A stretch of 8,478 nucleotides of DNA from Spirochaetales bacterium (GTDB taxonomy: Bacteria > Spirochaetota > Spirochaetia > Sphaerochaetales > Sphaerochaetaceae): contig JAGCUM010000246.1 of assembly GCA_017962865.1 (NCBI GenBank), forward strand, positions 1 through 8,478. Direction: 5' to 3'. Numbering within the stretch: position 1 is the first letter of the stretch; each line of letters begins with the position of its first letter. Below the pieces are notes generated by a model. It was given only the letters and a program-made list of their open reading frames with translations. It searched no databases and was not told the DNA's origin. The position numbers and the translations under genes are program-made. Shown piece by piece: positions 1 through 6,113 of the stretch.

Positions 1-1
1 C

Positions 2-1168
2 TGGAAGACCTTCATGTCCCGTGCAGCAGAATGTGACACAGATCCTTCGGTCAAAAAGTACGGAGCAGATCAGGCAGTCGTGCTCTTCTCCGGCGGAACA
101 ACCGGCGTCACCAAGGGAATCAGACTTACCAATCTGAACTTCAACGCCCTTGCACTCCAGACAGGCACGATGTGCAACAAACCCATACAGGGAAAGACAA
201 TGCTTGCCGCAATGCCCATGTTCCACGGCTTCGGCCTCGGTGTCTGCGTACATACCCTCATGTTCTGGGGCGGACGCAGCGTCCTGGTTCCGCAAGTCAG
301 CGTCAAGGGCTATTCCAACATGCTCAGAACCGCTCAGCCCAACTACATCGCCGGTGTTCCCACCCTCTATGAGGGAATCACCCGCAACAAGGACATGGAC
401 AACGTCGACCTCTCCTGCCTCATGGGTGTATTCTCCGGTGGAGACAGCCTGACAGTGGAACTCAAGACGAAGATCGACAAGTTCCTTGCAGACCACGGCT
501 CAACGGTCAGGGTCCGCGAAGGCTACGGCACCACCGAGTGCGTCACCGCCAGCTGCCTTACTCCTTACAACAAGGAAAAGGAAGGCTCGATCGGACTTCC
601 CTATCCCGATACCTACTACTGCATCTGCCAGCCCGGTACCGAGGAAGAGGTCCCGTTCGGAACCGACGGAGAAATCTGTCTCAGAGGACCTTCGGTCATG
701 CTTGGATACATCAACCACGAGGACGAGAACCGCAATACCCTCAGACGCCATGCCGACGGCAACATCTGGCTCCATACCGGAGACCTCGGATACATGGACG
801 AGGAAGGCTTCATCTACTTCAAGCAGCGCATCAAGCGCATGATCATCACCAGTGGCTACAACGTCTACCCCTCACAGATCGAGAACATCATCGATGCCCT
901 CGACGAGGTTCAGATGAGCTGTGTCATCGGAGTACCCGATTCCTACAAGATCCAGAAGGTCAAGGCATTCGTCCAGCTGAGGCCTGGTATCCAGCCGAGT
1001 GAGGAAATAAAGGCCAAGATATTGTCCCATTGCCGCGAGAGAATCGCCAAATACGCAATGCCTTACGATATCGAGTTCCGAGAGCAGCTTCCCAAGACAC
1101 TAGTAGGAAAGATCGCCTACACAGTCCTCGAGAAGGAAGAGCTTGAGAAGATCAAGGCCCAGGGCTGA
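2..1168 (+). CDS. AMP-forming acyl-CoA synthetase (FadD-like), 5'-truncated by window edge
   Basis: This is an adenylate-forming ligase that would activate a carboxylic acid, probably a fatty acid, to acyl-AMP and then acyl-CoA in the cytoplasm. The reading frame is open to the left edge, so the Met at 14 is probably internal and about 388 residues are visible. In the visible numbering, the ATP-binding A3 loop SGGTTGVTKG is at 30-39. Its GGTTGV form resembles E. coli FadD more than the common SGTTGxPKG. EGYGTTE (A5) is at about 173-179, HTGDLG (A7) at 258-263, and the hinge plus A8 region (RIKRMIITSGYNVYP) at about 276-290. The A10 catalytic lysine is in PKTLVGK, at about residue 370. The C-terminal domain is complete. 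The missing N-terminus would be roughly 100-180 residues. It converges on the SDR gene and shares a terminator with it. The acyl substrate cannot be told from sequence; aryl or medium-chain acids remain possible. Confidence 0.9.
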   Translation, partial: WKTFMSRAAECDTDPSVKKYGADQAVVLFSGGTTGVTKGIRLTNLNFNALALQTGTMCNKPIQGKTMLAAMPMFHGFGLGVCVHTLMFWGGRSVLVPQVSVKGYSNMLRTAQPNYIAGVPTLYEGITRNKDMDNVDLSCLMGVFSGGDSLTVELKTKIDKFLADHGSTVRVREGYGTTECVTASCLTPYNKEKEGSIGLPYPDTYYCICQPGTEEEVPFGTDGEICLRGPSVMLGYINHEDENRNTLRRHADGNIWLHTGDLGYMDEEGFIYFKQRIKRMIITSGYNVYPSQIENIIDALDEVQMSCVIGVPDSYKIQKVKAFVQLRPGIQPSEEIKAKILSHCRERIAKYAMPYDIEFREQLPKTLVGKIAYTVLEKEELEKIKAQG

Positions 1169-1183
1169 ATAGCTTCAGAATAA

Positions 1184-1229
1184 CAAAAGAGGTCCGATGG
1201 AAAACCACCGGACCTCTTGTTTTTTCTTT
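1184..1229. terminator. Bidirectional intrinsic terminator between convergent genes
   Basis: A perfect 10-bp stem (AAGAGGTCCG at 1187-1196 pairs with CGGACCTCTT at 1209-1218) can be extended past one A/C mismatch by a TGG/CCA pairing around an AAAA loop. On the plus strand it is followed by GTTTTTTCTTT, which would end the acyl-CoA synthetase transcript 16 bp after its stop. On the minus strand the stem is followed by TTTTGTTATT, a weaker U-tract that can end the SDR transcript. Confidence 0.88.
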
Positions 1230-1237
1230 GAATGGGA

Positions 1238-2011
1238 TTACATGCAGGTGTAACCGCCGTCGACGGCGATGTTCTGGCCGTTGACATAGCTTGAGAACGG
1301 GGATGCAAGGAAGATTGCACAGCTGTCAAGCTCGCCCTCGTTTCCGTAGCGTGAAAGAGGAATCATTGTCTTGGCATAGTTCTGGAAGAACTCGGATTTG
1401 AGAGTCTCCTCTGTCAGCGGGGTATAGAAATAACCCGGGCAGATTGAGTTGACTGTGATTCCGCGCTCGCCCCACTCTGCTGCGAGAGCTCTTGTCATGT
1501 TGACGACACCGCCCTTGGCTGCATGGTAGCAGACTGTCGGAGCAATCTTGTTTCCGACAAGGCCGTACATCGAAGCGATATTGATGATTCTGCCGTACTT
1601 GGCGGGAAGCATTGCCTTCTTGGCAACTGCTCTGGCAACCTTGAAGGTTCCGAACAGGTCGATGTTAAGCTCGTTCTGGAATGTTGCATCCGGCATTTCC
1701 TCTGCAGGAGTGACTCCGCCGGTTCCGGCATTGTTGATGAGGATATCTATGCGTCCGAACTCCTTGAGTGCTGCATCGACTGCAGACTCGACGCTCTCTG
1801 TATCTGTGATGTCACATCTGATTCCGATGGCCTTGACGCCATAGGTCTCTGAAATCTCTTTCGCAACCTCATCGATGAGGTTCTGTCTTCTTGCCATGGC
1901 AACGATGTTACAGCCCTGATTGGCAAGAGCCTTGGCCATCTGAACTCCGAGGCCTGTTGAACAACCGGTTACAACAGCCACCTGTCCTGTTAGATCAAAA
2001 TACTTCTTCAC
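1238..2011 (-). CDS. SDR-family dehydrogenase, gluconate 5-dehydrogenase/KduD-like
   Basis: This is a cytosolic NAD(P)-dependent short-chain dehydrogenase of 257 residues, normal for classical SDRs. The dinucleotide loop TGCSTGLG is at 15-22, NNAG at 93-96, and the catalytic tetrad is N116, S147, Y162 and K166 (YHAAK). The C-terminal part (CPGYFYTPLT, then P-x-S-R-x-G, then VNGQ-x-I-x-VDGGY) resembles gluconate 5-dehydrogenases and KduD. Arg residues right after strand 2 (MARR, 40-41) suggest NADP(H), though this is only indicative. The start is GTG, supported by GGAGG six bases upstream; the stop is TAA. It has its own 73-bp upstream gap. A uronate/gluconate cluster lies nearby, so the substrate may be gluconate/5-ketogluconate, or fructuronate/mannonate as proposed for the SDR-type UxuB (YjmF) of Bacillus subtilis. 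The exact substrate is inference. Confidence 0.88.
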   Translation of the reverse strand: MKKYFDLTGQVAVVTGCSTGLGVQMAKALANQGCNIVAMARRQNLIDEVAKEISETYGVKAIGIRCDITDTESVESAVDAALKEFGRIDILINNAGTGGVTPAEEMPDATFQNELNIDLFGTFKVARAVAKKAMLPAKYGRIINIASMYGLVGNKIAPTVCYHAAKGGVVNMTRALAAEWGERGITVNSICPGYFYTPLTEETLKSEFFQNYAKTMIPLSRYGNEGELDSCAIFLASPFSSYVNGQNIAVDGGYTCM

Positions 2012-2017
2012 TGTATT

Positions 2018-2022
2018 CCTCC
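2018..2022 (-). promoter_or_regulatory. Ribosome binding site fixing the GTG start of the SDR gene
   Basis: On the minus strand ACGGAGGAATACA precedes GTG at 2011-2009. GGAGG lies six bases before the GTG, and no in-frame ATG with a similar site is present nearby. This site decides the GTG start. Confidence 0.8.
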
Positions 2023-2045
2023 GTAGTAGTCAAGGTTATCCTTGC

Positions 2046-2084
2046 TTTTAGTAAATACTATACTATTATGCAAACAAAGCCAAG
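2046..2084 (-). promoter_or_regulatory. Probable promoter/operator region of the SDR gene
   Basis: This AT-rich stretch lies between the permease stop and the SDR ribosome binding site. On the minus strand TTGGCT is followed by TATAGT (15-bp spacing) or TAGTAT (17-bp spacing), either of which could be a weak sigma-70-type promoter. On the plus strand TAGTA (2049-2053), AA, TACTA (2056-2060) is an inverted repeat, and TACTA repeats at once at 2061-2065. The TTAGTA core is shared with the boxes upstream of the larA-like gene, which hints at a common regulator, but the match is short. Confidence 0.3.
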
Positions 2085-3224
2085 TCAGCGCTTGTCCTTG
2101 TCGATGAATTCGAGGCTCACCGTCGCAAGAATCGCACACACCATTGAGAACAGGATCAGGGCTCCCCAGTACCTGTAGACATTCTCACGGCTCTTTTCGT
2201 AGTAGGGTCTTCTGAGCGTTGCGGAAGTCTTCTCCTTGACGTAGGTTCCCACGGCATCCTCACCCACGAGGTCGATCATGTCCTTTATGGTGAAGCTGAA
2301 GGTTATCTGATCCTGATTCTCCCTCAGATTGAAGGCATCTATCACGGAATCGGCAACCTCTCCTACCTTGATATCCACATTCTTGATCGGAACATCGAGG
2401 CTTCTCAGTTCCCGAATCGGAGTCAGGCTATCGTTCTGGAACGTAATTGCAATCTGCCCCTTGGTCAGCGTCACGGGAATATCGGCCTCCTTCATCTTCT
2501 GAAGGGTATTCCATGCTGTAACGGACGGAAGCTCGTTGAAATCAGCCTGTGCGGCAATACACCTGAGTCCGTAATGGGAAACCGTGAACTTGGCAATCCC
2601 GTCACTCCAGGAAGGAAGCGTGAAGATTCCGCCGGAGAAAATCAGCTGCACTATCAGCAGAAACGGCATGACAGTCATGGCGGTGGTGGTGTTTCTCACG
2701 ATGGCGGAAATAAAGAGCGCCATCATGTCCGCGGCATAGGTAATCAGAAGCAGCGTCACGCCCATGTCCACCACCAGATAATCGGAAACCGCACCCGTAA
2801 CCGGGAACTTGATTCCTATCACGACCAGAATTCCCATGGTGGCGATGGTCTGAAGGATGCAGAGAATCAGCTGGTACAGCATGTGGGAAATGATATAGGA
2901 CGATATGTGCATGCCTGCACGGTGCTCTCTCTTGACGATATCCCTCTCGCGGCAGATGACCTGGATTGAATTGAAGCATCCGTTCCAAATTCCTATGCAG
3001 GAAAGCGCCAGAGCACCCTTGAGCGTTCCTTCCATGTTGACGAAGAAATCGTTCTTGACGACCATCGATACCACCGCTGCAATCAGCATTGCCATTGGGA
3101 TGACCTTCCAGTCGTTCTGATAGAGGAACATGCGTATCAGCTTTCCGAAGCAGAGGGCAATCTGGTCGATTCTTCTTCTATGTCTGTCAGTGATGTTGTA
3201 GCCCTGGGTCTTTGTTTCAGCCAT
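2085..3224 (-). CDS. ABC-2/ABCG-type transporter permease
   Basis: This is the membrane-spanning half of an ABC exporter, 379 residues from the start chosen here. Hydrophobic segments at about 41-57, 70-90, 108-138, 150-176, 183-203 and 352-371 give six helices. The segment before the third helix (CRERDIVKREHRAGMH, 91-106) resembles the charged elbow of ABCG/ABC2_membrane permeases. Between helices 5 and 6 lies a loop of about 145 residues that would face outside; it is large for the family and could bind substrate or a partner. The start at 3224 is chosen because GGAGGT lies five bases upstream; an upstream in-frame ATG at 3239 would contain that site inside the coding region. The start overlaps the last 8 bases of the ATPase fusion gene, so the two proteins are probably translationally coupled and form one transporter. 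The substrate is unknown. Confidence 0.88.
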   Translation of the reverse strand: MAETKTQGYNITDRHRRRIDQIALCFGKLIRMFLYQNDWKVIPMAMLIAAVVSMVVKNDFFVNMEGTLKGALALSCIGIWNGCFNSIQVICRERDIVKREHRAGMHISSYIISHMLYQLILCILQTIATMGILVVIGIKFPVTGAVSDYLVVDMGVTLLLITYAADMMALFISAIVRNTTTAMTVMPFLLIVQLIFSGGIFTLPSWSDGIAKFTVSHYGLRCIAAQADFNELPSVTAWNTLQKMKEADIPVTLTKGQIAITFQNDSLTPIRELRSLDVPIKNVDIKVGEVADSVIDAFNLRENQDQITFSFTIKDMIDLVGEDAVGTYVKEKTSATLRRPYYEKSRENVYRYWGALILFSMVCAILATVSLEFIDKDKR

Positions 3225-4602
3225 TTGCCACCTCCGCATATGCGCCGCTTGCGTACTTCTTGATGAATTCGTCGGCCCTGCCCTCGCCGCCGACGTTCTT
3301 GCTGTTGATGGCCATGACTATCTTCTCCATCTCCTTGCGATCGAAGAAGGCCCTTGCCTCCTCGACAGGCCCGTAGAATGCAAGCCTTCCGACGCGGTCC
3401 TTGTCCCTGGCCAGGACAATCACATCATCGAACAGGTCTATGACTCTGTCCGGCGTATGTGTTATCACGATTACTATCTTGCCCTGGTCAGCGATCTTTC
3501 TCAGCTGGACCATCAGCTCGCGGGCCATGACTCCGTCCAGACCCGAATCCGGCTCGTCAAGGATGAAGAGCGACGGGTTGGAAACGAACTCCATGGCAAT
3601 CGAAAGACGCCTGAGCATACCGCCAGAGAGCTTCTCGACCATGTTCTTTCGGCTCTGGTAAAGGCCGAAAATCTCCATGACCTCCTTCTCCCTGGCTATC
3701 ATATCCGCTTTCCTGACGGACAGCGGCAGGCGGAGCTTGGAGGCATCGTTTATGGTATTCTCGACCGTATCCTTGCCCCTCATGAGGTTCTGCTGGGGCA
3801 CGAATCCGATGTCATATTTGATCTTTTTGTAATTGGCATAGACATCCGTTCCATTCAGGAAAACCTTGGCCTTGGCCTTCTCATATCCGTTGACGGCATT
3901 GAGGAACGTTGTCTTTCCGGCTCCCGAGCCACCCAGAAGAAGGACCATGTGGCCAGGCTTGATGTTGAGGTGGATATCGCGCAACAGGCATTTCTTATGC
4001 ATGAAATCGTTGACTGTCCTTTCCTCGAGGTTCACTGAAAGCCCTGTATCCGTGGGTTTGACCGTACTTCCTGATATGGCTGCAAGGGATTCCTCGCGAA
4101 GGTTCTCGACCTTGATGGAAGGCTGCCACTTCTTGGAATAACCGGTGACCATCGCGGAGATTCCCCTGAAGAAAAGCCAGATCCAGATGTGGCGTCTCTT
4201 TCTGCCGTAGACCTCATCCAGGCCGTAGAAGACCCTGAGGGTATATATACGGAGAATCACGAAGACGGTTAAGGTCAGGATACTCAGTAGAATCCTAGTC
4301 GTTTCATCGAAGTTCTCAACGGAATAGAACTCGCTGAACAGCGAGTCCAACTCATAGAAGAGCTCGGCAAAGAACAGGGCCTTGCCCTCAGCCTCCCTGT
4401 CGGCGCACTTTGCCAGGACGAACATCCTGTAGCATGGGACCAGTGCCCAGAAGGGACTTACCCCTGACTTTCTGAATATCCCGGAAAGTCCTATGATGAA
4501 CAGGACACCCATGATAAAGGTCACGGCACTGAATCCGTCGTAGATTCTCGTTCCGACCAGAATCAGGGACAGAAAATTAAATATATCTATCAATATGGCC
4601 AT
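3217..4602 (-). CDS. Membrane domain fused to ABCG-type ABC transporter ATPase
   Basis: This is a 461-residue two-part protein. Residues 1 to about 155 form a membrane domain with hydrophobic helices near 1-19, 25-43, 104-123 and 137-152. Its segment SGVSPFWALVPCYRMFVLAK (46-65) resembles the G-W-x-A-[IL]-[IV]-P-x-Y-[NR] signature of small DUF5684-like bacterial membrane proteins. Residues about 188-425 form an ABC ATPase: Walker A GGSGAGKTT (224-232), Q-loop at 270-271, signature LSGGM (325-329, Met where Gln is usual), Walker B LFILDE (345-350), D-loop SGLD (353-356), switch His382. The layout and spacing resemble the ABCG (White) subfamily. It pairs with the ABC2 permease whose start overlaps this gene's stop, forming an exporter. 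No Shine-Dalgarno site is visible before the ATG. The transported molecule is unknown. Family assignment of the N-terminal domain is from motif resemblance only. Confidence 0.85.
   Translation of the reverse strand: MAILIDIFNFLSLILVGTRIYDGFSAVTFIMGVLFIIGLSGIFRKSGVSPFWALVPCYRMFVLAKCADREAEGKALFFAELFYELDSLFSEFYSVENFDETTRILLSILTLTVFVILRIYTLRVFYGLDEVYGRKRRHIWIWLFFRGISAMVTGYSKKWQPSIKVENLREESLAAISGSTVKPTDTGLSVNLEERTVNDFMHKKCLLRDIHLNIKPGHMVLLLGGSGAGKTTFLNAVNGYEKAKAKVFLNGTDVYANYKKIKYDIGFVPQQNLMRGKDTVENTINDASKLRLPLSVRKADMIAREKEVMEIFGLYQSRKNMVEKLSGGMLRRLSIAMEFVSNPSLFILDEPDSGLDGVMARELMVQLRKIADQGKIVIVITHTPDRVIDLFDDVIVLARDKDRVGRLAFYGPVEEARAFFDRKEMEKIVMAINSKNVGGEGRADEFIKKYASGAYAEVANG
3230..3235 (-). promoter_or_regulatory. 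Ribosome binding site fixing the permease start
   Basis: GGAGGT on the minus strand lies five bases before ATG at 3224-3222, inside the end of the upstream ATPase gene. It decides the start against the ATG at 3239, and supports coupled translation of the two transporter subunits. Confidence 0.8.
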
Positions 4603-4643
4603 GCATTATTTATACCACGAAACGCAGTGCCGTAGACAGATGA
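4603..4643 (-). promoter_or_regulatory. Candidate promoter of the ABC exporter genes
   Basis: The exporter genes follow the uxaC terminator, so they need their own promoter in this short gap. On the minus strand TATAAA (4614-4609) lies only six bases before the ATG, which would put the transcription start at or near the ATG and give a leaderless message. The -35 region is poor (GTCTAC at about 17-bp spacing). Confidence 0.3.
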
Positions 4644-4683
4644 AAACACAAAAAGATAGCCCCGCCGTTCCAAGCGGCAGGGC
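4644..4683 (-). terminator. Intrinsic terminator of the gnd-larA-uxaC unit
   Basis: GCCCCGCCG (4659-4667) pairs with CGGCAGGGC (4675-4683) around a seven-base loop with one C/A mismatch. On the minus strand the stem is followed by TATCTTTTTGTGTTTT. It lies 26 bp past the uxaC stop codon, as expected for the end of that transcript. Confidence 0.85.
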
Positions 4684-4709
4684 TTTGTAATCCTATCGGA
4701 TAACCTAGA

Positions 4710-6101
4710 TCAGGCACCTTCGAAATATCTCTTTGCATTGTTGAAGGAAATGTCCTTCACCATGCCTCCGACGAGGTCGAAGTCTGCCGGAATCTCACCG
4801 TTCTCCATCCAGGTTCCCAGCATGTTGCACAGGATTCTTCTGAAGTACTCGTGTCTGGGATAGGAAAGGAAGGATCTGCTGTCGGTCAGCATTCCGATGA
4901 AGCGTGAGAGAAGTCCGAGGTTTCCGAGGACCTTCATCTGCTCCGTCATTCCGTCGATGTGGTCGCAGAACCACCATGCGCTTCCCATCTGGATCTTACC
5001 GGGAAGGTCACGCTGGAAGCAGCCCATCAATGTCCCGATTGAATAGTAGTCCTTCGGATTCAGTGAATAGATGATTGTCTTGGGCAATGCATTCTTCATG
5101 TCCAAAGTATCAAGGAAGCGGGACAGATTGTGGGCGATCTCCCTGTCCGTTACCCCGTCATAGCCGGTATCGGGTCCGAGGGCCTTGAAACCGCGGGTAT
5201 TGTTGTTTCTGGAAGACTGCATGTGAAGCTGCATGGCGATATTGCGCTTGGAGTACTCCTCTGCAAGGCTCATCAGGATGAATGTCCTGTAGATCTCTGC
5301 CTCTTCGGCGCTGACGCTCTGGCCGCTTCTTGCCTTGAGGAAAACCTCGTTGACCTTGGCATCGCTTGCAGGTGCATAAGGCGGGACGATGATTGCATGG
5401 TCGGTTGCCAGACATCCGTTGGCCACGAACCAGTCAAGTCTCTGTGCAAGGGCTGTCATGACATCGGCGGCGCTTGTGATCTTGACTCCGGAAGCTACGG
5501 CAAGCTTGTCGATATAGGCATTGAAGCCCTCGGCATCGATGTTCATCGCTTTGTCGGGTCTGAAGGACGGGATGACCTTGGTATCGGTCTTTCCTGCCTT
5601 TCTGATGGCGGCATGGTACTCGAGGCTGTCGATGGGATCATCGGTTGTTCCGACTGCGTAGACATTGAACTTCCTGAAGATACCGTAGGCATCGAGAGAA
5701 GGATCGTTCTTGAGCTTCTCGTTTGCTGCATCGTAGATCTCGCGGGCTGTCTTGGGGCTCAGCGGAGTATGGATGTCGAAGAATCTCTGAAGCTCGAGGT
5801 GCGACCAGTGGTACAGCGGATTTCCGATTGCATGGGAGATCGTATCTGCATAGTTGAGGAATCTCTGATAGTCATCGCCCTCTTTCTCGTCGTAGCCGTT
5901 GGTTCTCATCTGGCGCCACTTGTAGTGGTCTCCGTAGAGCCATGCGCTGGTGATGCTGGGCTCGCGCTTGTTGTCCGCAATCTCCTTGGGAATGAGACGG
6001 CAGTGATAGTCGAAGATCGGCATCTGCTTTGCATACTCGTGGTAAAGCCTTTCGGCGCAGTCGTTGTTAAGAAGGAAGTTTTCGTCCATGAATGCTTTCA
6101 T
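4710..6101 (-). CDS. uxaC: Uronate isomerase UxaC (with H35R in the H-x-H motif)
   Basis: This cytosolic enzyme interconverts D-glucuronate with D-fructuronate, and D-galacturonate with D-tagaturonate, the first step of hexuronate breakdown. The 463 residues align from end to end with E. coli UxaC as I recall it (about 470): FM-x-E-x-FLL at the N-terminus, GDHYKWR-x-MRTNG (57-69), IGNPLYHW (92-99), GTTDDPIDSL (151-160), PS-F-RPDKA (178-185), RNNN then LGPD, LPKTI-x-Y-x-LNP, and LTDSRSFLSY with RHEYFRRILC near the C-terminus. Equivalents of catalytic H33, Y60, R186 (R181 here) and D412/R414 (D407/R409 here) are present. The odd point is DYHCRL at 31-36: the family almost always has DYHCHL, so the second His of the metal-binding H-x-H is Arg, from codon CGT at 5999-5997. 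The start ATG has AGGAG six bases upstream. Only 12 bp separate it from the larA-like stop, so both are surely cotranscribed. Confidence 0.96.
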   Translation of the reverse strand: MKAFMDENFLLNNDCAERLYHEYAKQMPIFDYHCRLIPKEIADNKREPSITSAWLYGDHYKWRQMRTNGYDEKEGDDYQRFLNYADTISHAIGNPLYHWSHLELQRFFDIHTPLSPKTAREIYDAANEKLKNDPSLDAYGIFRKFNVYAVGTTDDPIDSLEYHAAIRKAGKTDTKVIPSFRPDKAMNIDAEGFNAYIDKLAVASGVKITSAADVMTALAQRLDWFVANGCLATDHAIIVPPYAPASDAKVNEVFLKARSGQSVSAEEAEIYRTFILMSLAEEYSKRNIAMQLHMQSSRNNNTRGFKALGPDTGYDGVTDREIAHNLSRFLDTLDMKNALPKTIIYSLNPKDYYSIGTLMGCFQRDLPGKIQMGSAWWFCDHIDGMTEQMKVLGNLGLLSRFIGMLTDSRSFLSYPRHEYFRRILCNMLGTWMENGEIPADFDLVGGMVKDISFNNAKRYFEGA

Positions 6102-6107
6102 TTCATT

Positions 6108-6112
6108 CTCCT
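6108..6112 (-). promoter_or_regulatory. Ribosome binding site of uxaC
   Basis: AGGAG on the minus strand sits six bases before the uxaC ATG and one base after the larA-like TGA. A ribosome ending the upstream gene would cover it, so translation of the two genes is probably coupled. Confidence 0.75.
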
Positions 6113-6113
6113 G

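Noticed and set aside
1891..2178. 95-codon plus-strand open frame across the SDR-permease gap
   Set aside because: It is antisense to the ends of two real genes and crosses their regulatory gap, with no family resemblance.
3225..3239. Permease start at the upstream ATG 3239
   Set aside because: The GGAGGT site lies inside this extension and points to the ATG at 3224.
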